Assembly: GCA_023052935.1 (NCBI GenBank)
Contig: CM041298.1
Span: 24,146,192-24,210,191 of the forward strand
Reading direction: 5' to 3'
DNA: 64,000 nucleotides
From: Piezodorus guildinii
Lineage: Eukaryota; Arthropoda; Insecta; Hemiptera; Pentatomidae
The position numbers and the translations under genes are program-made. This document shows, one piece after another, positions 21,765 to 33,905 of the stretch (positions within the stretch are counted from its first letter, which is position 1; every line of letters starts with the position of its first letter). The notes below the pieces were generated by a model. The model worked only from the letters and a program-made list of their open reading frames with translations, was not told the origin of the DNA and ran no database searches.

Positions 21765-22430
21765 GTGTGTGTATAGATTAGTTTTCTGAAATCATTGGAT
21801 TTTCAACGGTAGCTTTTTTCTCCTTTTGCCGAATACCAAATTCGTTTAACTTATATGTTTACCAATTTTTCATCAATTCTAACATTATAAGTATGATTTT
21901 TTTTTTTTTTTTTTCAAATCTGTAGGATTGAAGGTACTTTAGAAGAAAAAAATTTAACAATTCCTTTTATACCATACGCATCTACAATGAAACCTACATT
22001 ATATTAAAGTCCATAGAATCATACATCGATAAATGGAGTTCATTCAAAATCTTTATTTCTATAAAACGGTAAAATCCATGGAGTATAAAGTGACTCTTCT
22101 GTAGTGCTGATTTTGATAAAGAAGTTTCTGTAACATCTCAACTTTAAATATAAAACTCCAATTTCGTACGACTTTTCGTTTTCGTGTTTGACTTACCACA
22201 CAGACCTTTTTTGCGCGACTTAGTTACTTGGTTCTGATTTCTAAAACGCGTATTCCTTTAAAAAATAGCCCTCAAAATTTTTCAATCCATTCAATTTTAC
22301 ATGGTATTTGGAATTTAATTAAAATCGTTTAAGATGTTAAACAGAAAGTTGTAAACAAGTCCAAAATACAAATTATAAAGTGGATTTTCTGATTCACTAA
22401 CTTCGTGGAAGAATTCCCTATAATATTTTA
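21765..22430 (+). mobile_element. R875 repeat, old and diverged
   Basis: Recognisable blocks in order: TTTCTCCTTTTGCCGAATAC, AAGGTACTTTAGAAG, GAAACCTACATTATATTAAAG, AAGTGACTCTTCTG, TTACCACACAGACCTTTTTTG, GATTTCTAAAACGCGTATT. A second partial body segment (22292-22430) follows without the palindromic end. Divergence is clearly higher than in the copies near 51 kb. Confidence 0.7.
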
Positions 22431-22479
22431 GCTATATACACTTTTAAAATATTTGTTGCATACATAGCCCGTGATAGAT

Positions 22480-22730
22480 ACACCTATATTCATTTTAAAT
22501 TCCTTGTTCACATAAATCCACTCGTCCTTAATCTATCTTTCTCAGGTATTCTTGATAACCCGCCGAGGCGATTGAAAAGAAGACGGCCTCGGGACCTACT
22601 GCCTTAAAAGAGTTATTGAACTGAATAGTTCTTCCACAAGACATTTTCAGGACTTTCCTTCACTCTGCATATTTACTCATTGTGTTATGTAATACCGTTG
22701 TAAATGACAATAAATAAATATAATTAATAA
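22480..22730 (+). pseudogene. Jockey-like LINE (family A), extreme 3' end
   Basis: Last ORF2 codons (PPRRLKRRRPRDL-like) and UTR ending GTAAATGACAATAAATAAATA, directly followed by an R875 start. Confidence 0.75.
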
Positions 22731-22733
22731 AAA

Positions 22734-23554
22734 TCTGGTGCGCGCAACACACGACATTCACTTACCTCTGTTAATAATATCAATTTAGGAATTTTCAAAC
22801 AAATTTATAGACGAAAATAATTGTTAAAGAATTATTTACATTGGATTTTTATAGAAAGATGTATTTTATTATATAATATGTTATAATATGTTTTTTTTTT
22901 TCATCACTCCGTGTTAAAACTACTTGGAGTGTCAGGCGATAGCCAAGCCGTGAAACAATTGCATTATAAAAATATTTTACCAGTTTTCTCCTTTAGTTGG
23001 AAATCGAATTCGTCCAACCTATATATTTATCTGTTTTGTATCAATTGTAATAAGATGATATGGTTATTTTTATAGAATATACAAAATTAAAGGTACTTTA
23101 GAAGAAGAACATTAAAAATATCTGTTATATATATGCTCCGTCTGACTATTTCAATCAGAGTGAAACCTAGAATTAAAGCCCATTAAATTCTACATCGATA
23201 CAGCGAGTTTAATCTAAATCGTTCGAGCCGTTTTTGAGGAAATCGTAAAAAGGTGCTAAATACATAGGATAAAATAGGACTTCCTGTCAGCCGTTTTAAG
23301 TGAAAAAAATGCTGTAACATCTCGGGCGTATAGTAGTCTTAAATATGAAATTTCAGTTCTGTACGAATTTTCGTTTTTACGCTAGAGTTACCACACACAC
23401 GGACACACAGATCTTTTTAAGGGACTTGGTTATTTGGACTACGGGGACCATAAAATGTGTATTTCCGTTGGTAACTGGAATTCGAAAATTTTCACTGTCG
23501 CAATGCTTTCCCTTACTATATATTTCATATATAGGTGAGTAAGTGAAAGTAAAA
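22734..23554 (+). mobile_element. R875 repeat, complete, long-loop subtype
   Basis: Starts TCTGGTGCGCGCAACACACG with subterminal ACATTCACTTAC. The body is intact and the 3' end differs from the type copy: the hairpin is TTACTATATATTTCATATAT followed by AGGTGAGTAAGTGAAAGT, so the loop is longer. Confidence 0.88.
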
Positions 23555-23584
23555 ATTATGGAATATCTGTTTGATACATTTCTT

Positions 23585-23727
23585 GTTTTCGTGTTAGACT
23601 TACTAAATAAGATACTAAAATTTTTCATTATTTTCTGTAAAAACTGTCGTTAATTTGACAACTTTCACAATCACAATACATACTCTTACTATATATTTCA
23701 TGTGATAGGTATGTGAAACTAATAAAG
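23585..23727 (+). mobile_element. R875 repeat, 3' end only
   Basis: Short copy of the region from TTTCGTGTTAGACTTACT to a worn long-loop end TTACTATATATTTCATGTGA, lying just behind a complete copy in the same direction. Confidence 0.65.
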
Positions 23728-24247
23728 TAGAATTTTATTAAAGGAATAATAAATTCATGGGTAATATAATTAATTATAAGGTAAACTACATGGTACTTAA
23801 CATGAAACTCCATAAACGACGTTGTTCTCAAATTGTAGACCCTCCCTCATATTCAAGGTATTCAGATCAACACCCCATTTATACCTCAGCACAATCCTCC
23901 CCTAACTGCCTGATGAGATTGTACCGAGGGTTCCGCACCGACACATTCTCCCCTCCGACGGTTCAATTAATATCCAGCAAGTGAAGACGTGGAGTGAGTT
24001 ATACCGGGAGAAGAAGAGGCGACCCTACTCTGTGAATTAATTTACCTGGCACGACACGGCTGTGTAGGGACAAGAGCTATGCTTTCTCATTTATAAACGT
24101 CTCCAAAAACAAGGCTGCAATTTCAGTTCCCTTTCTCATCCCTTACGTTTTAGGCCTGGTACAAAATCAATCTACAGTTTCTTTCCGTCGTTAAGTGCTT
24201 GTGTATAAGGTTTAAGTCTTTTTGAGCTATAAATACCGTAAACACTT
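23728..24247. other. single-copy-looking segment, GC-richer core at 23820-24060
   Basis: Flanked by transposons but not matching any of them. The core is GC-richer and includes a 75-codon plus-strand frame (23757-23984) with no motif I recognise. An exon or an unrecognised element cannot be told apart here. Confidence 0.4.
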
Positions 24248-24795
24248 TATTTATTTTTTTTTTTTTAACATAATACAACTGTACTTACAATAAACACAAT
24301 AATTAAATGGGCTAATTACAATCATAGGCTTGAAAAATTCTTGTGAAGAACTACCCAGTGGTAGCACTTCAATGTCAATTTACTCTAGTGTGTCTCTAAG
24401 CCATCGTCTTTTAAATCACCTCGGAGTGTTGTCAGGAATAGATAGGAATGATAAGTTGCGTACAAGAGAATTCGCGTGGGTCGGTGGCTTGGAATTAAAA
24501 GAGGCATATCTATTTCGGGATAGTTCTGCGACAAATGGGATATTTAGGTCATTATGGATGGTTTTATTCGTAACAAAGTAAGGAAAATTGAGGATTTTGG
24601 ATTGTAAGGATTGATTAAGAGAGGAATTTGATGGTTAAGTAGAGGCCCAAAGCTCAATTCCATACGTTCAGATGGGTCAGATGGTGACGTAAATGAGCTT
24701 TTTGTAATTAATTGGAAGTTTTGAACGTTAGTCGTGTAAGTGTTGTAGTAATATGTATCTACGGGCAGTTTCTTGTTTAATTCAAGTATGAAGAT
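24248..24795 (-). pseudogene. Jockey-like LINE (family A), 5'-truncated with poly(A)
   Basis: The T run at 24248-24264 is the tail. The complement then gives the family-A UTR, a degraded C-terminus, FVTNKTIHNDLNIPFVAELS-like codons and the RTAYKKLIY block. Multiple stops and small deletions. Confidence 0.8.
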
Positions 24796-24851
24796 AAACA
24801 CTGTTAAATTTTTATTTTCAATATATATTTTTTTTTATCATAGTATAAAAA

Positions 24852-25185
24852 TCTGGTGCGCGCAACACACGATTTTCACTTACCTCCCCTTTATCATTAA
24901 TTAATCAATTTAAAAATGTTTAAAAACCGTTAGAGATGAAATTAGTTTTAATAATTAATTAAAGTGATTTTCGACAGAAACGAGTGTTTTATTATATAAT
25001 CTATTATATTATTATCTAAAACAATCAGCTAATTTTATCCGCTTTTCATTACTCTCCATAGAATTTTATATTTTCGTGTATAATATTTTTCCAACGGTAT
25101 ATTATACATATATAATACGGGTCTTATCTTTAAAAAATACTTTTTCACTTTCCTCTTTCAGTGTATTATGAAATTCATCCAACGG
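24852..25185 (+). mobile_element. R875 repeat, 5' portion
   Basis: Starts TCTGGTGCGCGCAACACACG with ATTTTCACTTACC, continues to the TTTCCTCTTTCAGTG block, then breaks off. Confidence 0.85.
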
Positions 25186-25269
25186 TAAATTACAATAATA
25201 ATCGTTTTGACCGTAACCTCTGTGAATTTATGGTATAATTTATATCATTATTAGGGATTATTTTTTAAA

Positions 25270-25495
25270 CTTGGTGGGATAACACACGACTTTCACTTAC
25301 CCCGGCTTTCAAAACCAATTAAAAATCTGATTAAACAATAAAAATAAACCCAAATTTTAAACTTTGAAAATAAATTGAAATGAAAAGTATATTTCGATAG
25401 AAACATATGATTTAGAATAAATAATATGACAATATGAATCTGTTATCTATAATTATCATTAATAATTTTTTGCCTTATTTGTCACTTTAGAAATA
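25270..25495 (+). mobile_element. R875 repeat, 5' portion
   Basis: Starts CTTGGTGGGATAACACACGA with an intact ACTTTCACTTAC, followed by about 200 bp of diverged body. Same direction as the preceding 5' portion. Confidence 0.75.
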
Positions 25496-25514
25496 GAAAT
25501 TGAAACTGAAAATA

Positions 25515-25740
25515 ATTTTTATGCTGGGACTAGGTCCCTTAAGAATAACATGTTTGTTAAGTTGAAATATACAATATGTCTAGGCAACAGACGAAATGGA
25601 CATAATTAACTGCTATTTGCAATAATAGATGAGTATATATGTAATTCTTCTTCTAATTTAAGTGAGTCAGGAGTTAAACGATGCTAAAATAAAGTTTTAA
25701 TTATTACAATTTGTATGACATAAAATAACAATTGGATAAC
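25515..25740 (-). mobile_element. family-D LINE, 3' UTR fragment
   Basis: The minus strand reads TTATTCTTAAGGGACCTAGT ending in CCCAGCA, the conserved family-D 3' hairpin, followed upstream by AT-rich UTR. Confidence 0.65.
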
Positions 25741-26011
25741 GTACATAATTAACAATGAACCTACCTAAAATAAAGAATTGTTTAACAGTCCTTTGATTAT
25801 TACAATTAACTATCATAACAGAGATATAACCTCCCTTGGCAAAATATTAACATATGATAATGAAATCAAGAATAATAAAATTCTTGATTTTACATATATA
25901 CAGCAAAATAAATAAATAATACAAAAACAATCTTCAGAAAATAATTGTGATGGACGAAATGAAAAATAAAGGAATTTATAACAGAGTTTAAATTTTTAAA
26001 ATAATTAATAA

Positions 26012-26220
26012 CATTATTCTGGCACTTAGTCTACTAAGAATAACATTAGCTTTGAAACAATAAAGGATCTATATCTGGCCAAGAATTAATAAAAGATAAA
26101 ACAATTAAAAATAAATAAAAATAATACAATACAATCATAAGAAGTTAATTCTTCTAGTGACTATATAAAAATTAAAAAAAAAATACTGTAACAATAATAA
26201 AATTAAAATTTCATAAATAA
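26012..26220 (-). mobile_element. family-D LINE, 3' UTR fragment
   Basis: Worn copy of the same 3' hairpin (TTATTCTTAGTAGACTAAGT) plus matching UTR containing a TGGCCAGATATAG-like stretch on the minus strand. Confidence 0.5.
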
Positions 26221-26239
26221 ATTTACTTTATTCACATTA

Positions 26240-27065
26240 CCTTTTCAACTTTGTAGATAAGATAACATTTTTTTCTAAAATCTTTAGCTTTCCGACGGTA
26301 TATTATAAATCTATATTACTGTCCCTATGTTCAAAAACCAAAAATTATATTTAGAAACTGTTTGGTCTAACCGTCATTATGAAAAATGACTGGGACTCGA
26401 CCAAGTGGCAGCTATAACAAGTGGACTGTATTAAATGAATAAATGGAAAACTATTGGGATTAAATATTGGTGTATTCTGAACAATTGGGTTAGGTTATAG
26501 ATTAAATTTAGGTGGGCTTCATATTTACATGTTGGTATGTTCGTCTTCTCAGTTCATCTCTTCTCTCTCCGCCTTGTCGTCCAGCCTAGGGTGATCTTTT
26601 CTTCTTCTACTCCATTCTTATTGGAACGTACTTGGTAAAGAAAAAGGAATATGGTGTGTAGCGTGCACGCTTCTGCTGTACTTTTGAGCTTCTCTTCCCA
26701 CCATATGATTTTCTTATAACACAATATGGCCGCTTGTGGCACATTATTAAATTTAGCGTACATGTTACGCGAACAGAAACATTTTTTCTCTTTTCTCCTA
26801 TATTTGGTAATCAAATTAGTTCAACTTTTGTATTAAGCTGCTCTTTCTTTCTTTCTTTATTTTTTTTAAGTTCTTCTGTATCTATAAAATGAATGGTGCT
26901 TTTAAGCCGTTTTAAGTCTTCGTGCTGGACTTACCATCTGCACACATACAGATCTTTACGCGCGACTAGATTATTTGGACTCCCTTAAAAAATGAAATTC
27001 GCAAATTTTCTAGATCGCCGTAGTTTCCCTTACGATATATTTCATATATATGTAAGGAAAAGTCA
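26240..27065 (+). mobile_element. R875 repeat split by an unknown 420-bp segment
   Basis: The left part (26240-26360) carries TAAAATCTTTAGCTTTCCGA and TGTTCAAAAACC. The right part (26780-27065) resumes at TTTTTTCTCTTTTCTCC and ends in a long-loop palindrome TTACGATATATTTCATATAT. Between them lies DNA not otherwise found in R875. Confidence 0.75.
26361..26779. other. unidentified insertion inside R875
   Basis: Contains a minus-strand frame of 86 codons (26554-26814), with no recognised motif, that runs into R875 DNA. No poly(A), no clear inverted repeats and no matching second copy here. Confidence 0.4.
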
Positions 27066-27220
27066 TGTTATAAATTATTTCTTTACACTATTGAAAGTTG
27101 AACCATTCTCTTCTTACGATTTGTTTTATTCCCTCTACAACAAATTCATAACACTTGAAGTTTCGAAGATACATGCTTCAATTCACAAAAACTAAAAAAC
27201 AACTATTTTTTTTTTACTAT

Positions 27221-27358
27221 CAGGTACTCGATGAACATCCCTATCCGAATCAAACTTTGATATGCTAAATTTTGGACTCCCTCTGCTGTATAGTCCGATT
27301 AGCCACGGTAGCATAAAATGAAGCTTAATGAATAAACATCGAAAAAGAAAAAAAAATG
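27221..27358 (+). mobile_element. SINE family S, 3' part
   Basis: TCAGGTACTCGATGAACATC, CCCTATCC, GGACTCCCTCTG and AGCATAAAATGAAGCTTAAT blocks followed by an A-rich tail. Confidence 0.7.
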
Positions 27359-28270
27359 AGGTGGCGTTGAATTTTTCAATGAATTACCACAATTAGGGCC
27401 ATAAGCAAACCAAAATTAGAATGAGTGAATGGTAAATCTGTATTACATTATGGATATAGGCTTTGGATGTATGATTTCCCTAATCATGTTGTATTCCGAA
27501 TTATCAAACGATGACGTACATTATTCATAAGAGCAAAAAGCAAAACAAAAAAAAACAACAACAGAATAATGTTAAGAGAATTAAACCTTTTAAACTCAGA
27601 AAAAAATAATTACAATTCAGACAGTCATAGGGACTGCCGATAAAAGTGAAACCTTTTTTTAAATTCTCGATTTGCGCTTGAATTTGTTGAAAAGTAGAGT
27701 GCGTTCGTTAAGTTAAATTACGTTGAGAATGCATGTTTTTTGTTTTGTTTTTTATTATTGCTTCATTTAAGTGTAAAACATCATCTCCCTGTAGAGATCT
27801 ATCATCTTGAAGTATGCCATCGTAATCTGAATGTGACTGTAGACTGTATGAGTTGGTGGTACACATAGCACTTTTTTTTAATGATCTGCTATTTGTTTCA
27901 AGGAAATTCAGACATTTAGGAATAAGCTTTATAGTTGAGTGACAGAGATAAACTCTATTTTTCTTCCAAGTAAAAAAAAAAAAAAGACATATGTTTTAAT
28001 TAGTAATGAAATATAATAATAATAATAATGTTTATTAATATAATACTTTTTTTTTCTATAAATACAAAATAAAAACATTCTTGCTTTGGATTACTCTGTC
28101 AGCAGAGTTGCAAATATTATAAATTGAAATGAAGAATACATATCACATATCAAACTAATAAACAGATCATTAAAGAAAATACCAATTATAAACGTAAATT
28201 TTAATAAACTATAGGAATTACTTATTTAAATATCGAAAGTAAAATTTTTCAACAAAATGTCTTTCTTTTT
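27359..28270. other. stretch without recognised features
   Basis: AT-rich, no repeat shared with the window, no convincing frame. Short AATAAT repeats at 28013-28027. Confidence 0.5.
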
Positions 28271-28274
28271 TTTT

Positions 28275-28900
28275 TCCTTCTTAATTATAATTAAATTCTT
28301 GAACTAAAAAAGCTCTATAATGTAATGCTTCTCTTAAAAATTTTACTAGGACAGTCCAGTTAGAGCCGTTTAAAAGATTAATGACCTCACTATCTGTTAA
28401 CGTTGCACTATTCAAACATTTGATTCTATATGGTTTTACTATAGGGCAGATGGCAATTAGGTGCTTAACATTTTCAACTTCTTTTAAATTACAAAGAGGG
28501 CATAGTTGATCAGTTCTGATATATCAGTTCTGAACGGTTTATAATTTAAATTTAATAATTCTGCGCGGTTTTTTAGTATTAATTTTGCATCATTAAATGG
28601 CATAGAATATATATAACCCCTGCTTGAATCATTTTAAGATATAGACCATGATGCGAACCTGTTTTTGCATTCGATTCGACATTTAATACTTCTTCCTTAG
28701 TTGTATTACTAATAATATTGATAATAGGCTTCCCATATTGAGTTGATATTATCTTTGTTCACATTCGTATTAATATCATATTTGTCACAAAAATACTTCC
28801 ATGATTGAAACCAGTAGAGTTTTTTATTAATTATTTGTTTTTCAACAATTTTCGGTAATCTTGAATCTGTCAGCTTTAAAATTTTCAAAACATACTTTAA
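28275..28900 (-). pseudogene. LINE ORF C-terminus with CCHC-type zinc finger, degenerate
   Basis: The minus strand gives MPFNDAKLILKNRAELLNLN, then after a short disruption LRTDQLCPLCNLKEVENVKH and HLIAICPIVKPYR. The spacing C-x2-C-x8-H-x4-C is the zinc-binding C-terminus found in several arthropod LINE ORF2 families. A small duplication of ATCAGTTCTGA near 28510 breaks the frame just before the finger. The RT core is not recognisable upstream. The clade is unresolved. Confidence 0.65.
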
Positions 28901-29569
28901 ATGTAATTTTTAATGTGTGCAAGTAAATATTTTAAACATTAAATTCTAAATTGAAAATATAATTTGGCGTATTTTCTGGGAGCGAAAATTGTGTTTTAAT
29001 AAAGAATCTCTGTAATTTTTCGACGTGTATCTAATTATTAGTAATGAAATATACATTGTACTTAATTGAAATTTATATTATTAAAATGAATTTAATTTTC
29101 AACTGTCATATTCCAACAGTTATATGATCAAGATATTCTTTTCGATTTCGTTTTACCACGATATAAATATTGACAGTACAATCATCATGATTTTGCTTCG
29201 TATAATTAAATTTTGTCTTTACACTTAATTTTGCAACTGATATAAACGAATTGATATCTTTATCCAATCTCTAATAGACAGGTACACTCAGAGCGCATGC
29301 TCCAGTCTAGTATTTACCTTTGTAATGTTAAAATGTAGTCCATTACTGAATTTTGACCGTTTAGGATGTCTGCCATTTACGTTCTGACCTGTTTGATGTG
29401 GCATACGAAAAAATGTTGTACAAGTTGGCTGAAATGTATAAATCACATTGAAAATTTGGACTATTCGGGTCTCCTGAGTCCAAATAACTTCTTCTTCTTC
29501 TTTGACTTCCTCTTCGTAACTAGCGTCGAGGAGCCTCGATCCAATGGAGCCGTGCCTCTCGGTCCCTAC
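28901..29569. other. stretch without recognised genes
   Basis: AT-rich. A 30-bp scrap at about 29460-29488 (GGGTCTCCTGAGTCCAAATA) matches the R875 minus strand and is probably a relic. Confidence 0.45.
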
Positions 29570-29965
29570 TAAGCCGCTTCATTTCTTGGAGTGTTTTGCC
29601 TCTCTTCTCTCCAATCCGTTAATGTACTTCTGATAGGAAATTCTGGGACGGCCTCTCGGACTCCTCCGAGTGGGTCGAGCTTCCAGAACTTTTCGGGAAT
29701 CTCTCCCCTCTTCCATCCGATAAACGTGGCCAAACCACTCCAATTGTCGGTTCTCCAACAGTGTCTTGAGTTCTGGCACCTCTAGATGTTCTCTAAGGCG
29801 TTCATTTCCGATGCTGTCTCTTTTTATCCTTCTAGCAGCTCTCCGCAGGAACTTCATATCGGCTGCTGTCACTCAGCTAACTTGCTTGTTCAGCATAATC
29901 CAGTTTTCGCTTCCATACGTGAGGTATGGAAGGTATACATACTTGTAAATGTGCCTTTTTGTTTC
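29570..29965 (-). pseudogene. RTE-like LINE, C-terminal fragment
   Basis: The frame reads LPYLTYGSENWIMLNKQV, then AADMKFLRRAARRIKRDSIG and LEWFGHVYRMEEGRDSRKVL, ending RSPRGRPRISYQKYINGL. This is the same C-terminal architecture as the RT fragment at 12.8-13.9 kb, but clearly another copy. The RT core is missing. Confidence 0.75.
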
Positions 29966-30056
29966 CTTGCCAATTCCCTGTGCCCAACGATGCTGTTGCA
30001 GGAGGGTAATAGAGCTTACTTTCAGTTGCTTACAAACTATACTTCTCAATCCTAGA

Positions 30057-30845
30057 AAGACAATTAAGGCACGTCGTTGAGAAGCAAATAGAGAGCGAAC
30101 AAACAGGCTTTCGTCCGGGAGGCAGACTCAAGATCACATCTTCGTCCAGAGAGAATCGCAGCCAAAGCATGGGGCAGAGATAAGAAGGTATATATAAGCG
30201 ACCTTGGTGATATTAATATTTCAGGTCATACTTTTGAACACGTAGAGAAATTCAAGTATTTAGGTTCAATGATAACAACAAAAAATGAAATCCAGGAAGA
30301 AATAAAGTCCCGGTTAAAGGTGGGAAATGCGAGTTATTATTCAGTTGCTAAATTACTTAGCTCACGGCTTCTGTCAGAAAATTCTTAAAGGTTAAAATTT
30401 ATAAAACTATTATTCTTCCGACGATTCTTTACGGATGTGAAACGTGGCCGCTTACTTTGAAGGATGGACAACGGCTTAAGGTTTTTGAAAATAAGGTACA
30501 ATGTAAAATATTTTGTCCGAAGAGAGATGAGGCCACTGGGGAGTTTAGAAGGTTGCACAACGCGGAATAGCGGAGTTTGTACCCTGTGAATATAATTGAG
30601 TTGATAGCATCGTGGAGACCCAAATGGGCGCGTAATGTTGTTGGGCTCGGTGAGGAACGGATTCCGAGAAAGTTGGTATTCGCTGAACCGACTTGTAGGC
30701 GTCCGAAAGATAGGCCGAAGCGGCGATGGGAGGATTGCATAAAGGATTATCTCGGGGGCTTGGGCTTGACCGGCGAACATTGGACGAGTCTGTGCAGGCG
30801 AAGTATGGTGGTATCGGCATCGAAACTTCGGGTTCGGTAAGCCTA
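30057..30845 (+). pseudogene. RTE-like LINE with RT core deleted
   Basis: The N-terminal part EKQIESEQTGFRPGRQTQDH is the FRPGRST-type RT block. It then jumps to the thumb region GHTFEHVEKFKYLGSMITT, so motifs A to C are deleted. A frameshift near 30380 leads to LPTILYGCETWPLTLKDGQR. The end is NVVGLGEERIPRKLVFAEPT and RRPKDRPKRRWEDCIKDYLG (frame 30577-30840). Head-to-head with the minus-strand fragment at 29570-29965. Confidence 0.8.
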
Positions 30846-30861
30846 TTATTATTGTTATTAA

Positions 30862-31068
30862 TATACAGTTGAAACCTAAGATTTAAGGAAAAATGTTATC
30901 TTATATAGAAAGTTGTGGAAGGTAATAATTTAAAGTGACGAATAGAACATAAACATAAGTGAACGTATTCTTACATTATTTATTCTAAAGCATATGTTTC
31001 GACTGTGAGTTTATTTAATAGTTCTTAGATTGATTTTACGAACAGAGGTGAGTTAAAGTGTATCAAAT
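30862..31068 (-). mobile_element. R875 repeat, 5' portion, old
   Basis: Complement of the R875 start: GAGGTGAGTTAAAGTG near 31045-31060 and the preceding ATAGTTCTTAGATTGATTTT block, then a diverged body to about 30862. Confidence 0.55.
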
Positions 31069-31640
31069 TTCTAAAATATATTTTTTAATTGATAGTAATA
31101 TAATCCTTAATAGGTTCGAATCCAGGAATAAACATTTTTTATTATTTATGGCAATGGAGGGTTATCGCAACTAATTGGAGTATTGAATTAATTGGATGGC
31201 TATTGGAAACTGAAGTCCTCAATATCATTATTTAACAATCTTCTAAACAGCTATGTCTCCTAAAAACAAAAAAATAAAATAATGAGTCTGAAAAGAAAGA
31301 TAATTTCGAATTTTCTTTAAATAACGGGCTCATCAACTTATCAATATTTTTAGTTGAGCGTAATTATCACCATAACATATCTGTGGCGGTCGTGAACAAC
31401 TCGATAACTCGAGTTATATCGAAAATGAGTTAACTTCACGTATCGCTCCCTCAAACCTTCTTCTACGTCGTGTTAACTTGGTTAAAGACATTTCTTGGTG
31501 GAAGGGATTTAAAGTGGAAAGTAAGCTGTAATTAATAAATATATTTTGGTATTACGTAAAACATTAAGTCGCTCATCTGTAAAATAAAAGATTTTGACTT
31601 AACCACTTATTCACGACTGTCACTGATATCATGAGTTAAT
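31069..31640. other. stretch without recognised features
   Basis: No repeat or coding signal recognised. Confidence 0.5.
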
Positions 31641-32000
31641 TTTTACTTTCACTTACCTATATATAAAATATATAGTAAGGGAATGTATTGCGATCGTGAA
31701 AATTTTCGAATTCCAGTTTTCAACGGAAATACACGTTTTATGGTTCCCAGACTCCAAATAACCAAGTCACACAAAAAGGTCTGTGTATAGGTGGTAAGTC
31801 AAGCGCGAGAACGATCAGTTGTATAAAACTCAAAATTCAAATTTGAGACTATTATACGCCCAAGATCTTATAGCAACTTTTTCATCAAAATCGGCGTACC
31901 AGAAGAGCAACTTTATACCTTGCATTTTACACCTTTTTAAGATTTCCTCAAAAAACAACTCTAACGATTATACTATATAACTGATCGAATCCGATATTTA
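31641..32000 (-). mobile_element. R875 repeat, 3' portion, long-loop subtype
   Basis: The plus strand begins TTTTACTTTCACTTACCTAT and ATAAAATATATAGTAAGGGA, the long-loop palindrome in reverse, followed by the GATCGTGAAAATTTTCGAAT block to GCATTTTACACC. It meets another R875 copy of opposite direction at 32018, giving a tail-out pair. Confidence 0.85.
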
Positions 32001-32017
32001 ACGAAAGGAAAAAAAAA

Positions 32018-33806
32018 TCTGGTGCGGGCAACACACGACTTTCACATACCTCCATTTTTAAAATCAATGAAAGAATTTTCAAATACAGTTAGAGATAAAA
32101 ATACGTGAAACTATTAAAGAATTAATTAAATTCAATTCCTATAGAAACATGTGTTTCATTAAAAAATAAGTGAAACTATTAAAGAATTAATTAAATTGAA
32201 TTTATGTAGAAACATCTGCAATTTTTAAAATCAAACGACGATCCTGTACTCGCCTCACTGACTCTACAAAATCACTTGCTGATACTACAAAATTGGTACA
32301 AGCTATGGAAAATTCTTTTAAATCACGACAAATCAAAACACGTAACGTTCACACTACGACAAAACACTTGCCCACCAATTTTTATCGACAACAACCAAAT
32401 TCCTCAGATCAACTCTGTACATTACCTAGGACTGACACTCCATCGAAGGATGACTTGGGGCCCACACGTCAAGATGAAAAGACAGACTCTCAACCACCGA
32501 CTGAAAGTACTATACTCACTTTTATCTAAATCTTCAAAATTAAAAATTAGACAGAAACTGAATACTTACGCATACCTTCTTAAGCCAATATGGACTTACG
32601 CTTCACAGATTTTCTGTTCAGCAAAAAAGACTCACATACAAAAACTGCAAACATTTCAATCCAAAATTTTAAGACTGATAACGACAGCTCCTTGGTACGT
32701 AAACAACAGAACTCTACATACGGACTTACAACAACCAACAGTTGACCAACATATACGAACACTCTATACTCGTTTTCACAGTAAACTTAACGGACACGAC
32801 AATAGACTGATTAACGACATGTCAATAGTTGAAATGCCAGTCAGAAGAAGGCTAAAGAGCATCTGGGTGAGGGACCTCCTCGGATAAAATAAAGCCATGG
32901 AAGGGGTGCTGCTGGGCATTTTCCTTCTTCATGCCTACCATGCCTGATCTCAATTTGTACAGCACATTAGATACATTCTGACAGGCGTGAATATAGATAT
33001 GAAAAGAATAAATAAATAAATATATATAGAAACATGTGTTTTACTAAAAAATCTATTATATTATTATCTAAAATAATCAGTTAGTTTTATCGTCATTTCA
33101 TAACTCTCTATTAACTTTTAAAAAGTTGTGTATTAGATAATATTTTTTCTAAAATCTTTAGCTTTCCAACGGTATATCATACATGTATATGTGTACATGT
33201 TCTTATGTTCAAAAACCGAAAATTGCAATAAAAAAATATGTTTTCTGTTTTCTCCTTTAGTTGGGTAACGAATTCATTTAATTTTTATATTTATTTATTT
33301 TTCATCAGCGATAACAAGATAATATAGTTATTTTTATAGAATCAAAAAAATTAAAGGTACTTTAGAGATAGTAAAATTTTAAACATCGGCATTTAAGTCC
33401 TGTCAGACCATTTTAATCCGAATGAAACCTAAATGATATCAAAGCCCATTAAATTTTACATCGATATAGCGAGTTTAATCAAAATCATCGGACCCGTTTT
33501 TGAGAAAATCGAAAGAAGGTGCAAAATGCACGGTATAAAGTGGCTCTTCTGGTAAGCTCATTTTGATGAAAATGGTTTTGTAACGTCTCGGGCGTATATT
33601 TGTCTTAAATATGAAATTTTAGTTTCATAGGACTTACCGTTTCCGCCTGGGAGTTACCACACACACACACACACACAGACCTTTTGCGGTACTTGGTTAT
33701 TTGGACTTAGCGGACCCTAAAATGTGTATTTCCGTTGAAAACTAGAATTCGAAATTTTTCACGATCGCAATACTTTCCCTTACTATATATAGTAAGTGAA
33801 AGTAAA
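32018..33806 (+). mobile_element. R875 repeat split by a LINE insertion
   Basis: The 5' part (32018-32218) starts TCTGGTGCGGGCAACACACG and contains a local duplication of about 46 bp (32104-32160 and 32168-32213). The 3' part (33027-33806) continues the body, carries (CA)n at 33656-33677 and ends in the palindrome CTTACTATATATAGTAAG. The break carries a 12-bp duplication TAGAAACATSTG. Confidence 0.88.
32219..33026 (+). pseudogene. Jockey-like LINE (family C) inserted in R875
   Basis: 5'-truncated element starting in the RT thumb. The frame 32276-32887 is open for 203 codons: VHYLGLTLHRRMTWGPHVKM, LLKPIWTYASQIFCSAKKTH, FQSKILRLITTAPWYVNNRT, and a terminus VRRRLKSIWVRDLLG. The family is distinct from A and B but has the same C-terminal plan. 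The UTR ends in AATAAATAAATAAATA. Flanking duplications TAGAAACATCTG (32207-32218) and TAGAAACATGTG (33027-33038) mark target-primed insertion. No catalytic RT motifs are retained. Confidence 0.88.
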
Positions 33807-33821
33807 ATTAATATAAAAAGA

Positions 33822-33905
33822 GTAATATAGGTTTATAATATAATTTTGGGAAGCTAAAGACTTTAGAAAAAATAGTATCTTATACATATAATTGTACAAT
33901 ATTAA
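33822..33905 (-). mobile_element. R875 repeat, internal scrap
   Basis: GGGAAGCTAAAGACTTTAGA and ATAGTATCTTATAC match the complement of the R875 middle block. Confidence 0.5.

Noticed and set aside
32293..32529. 78-codon plus-strand frame overlapping the family-C LINE
   Set aside because: Shadow frame of the real RT-thumb reading frame at 32276-32887.
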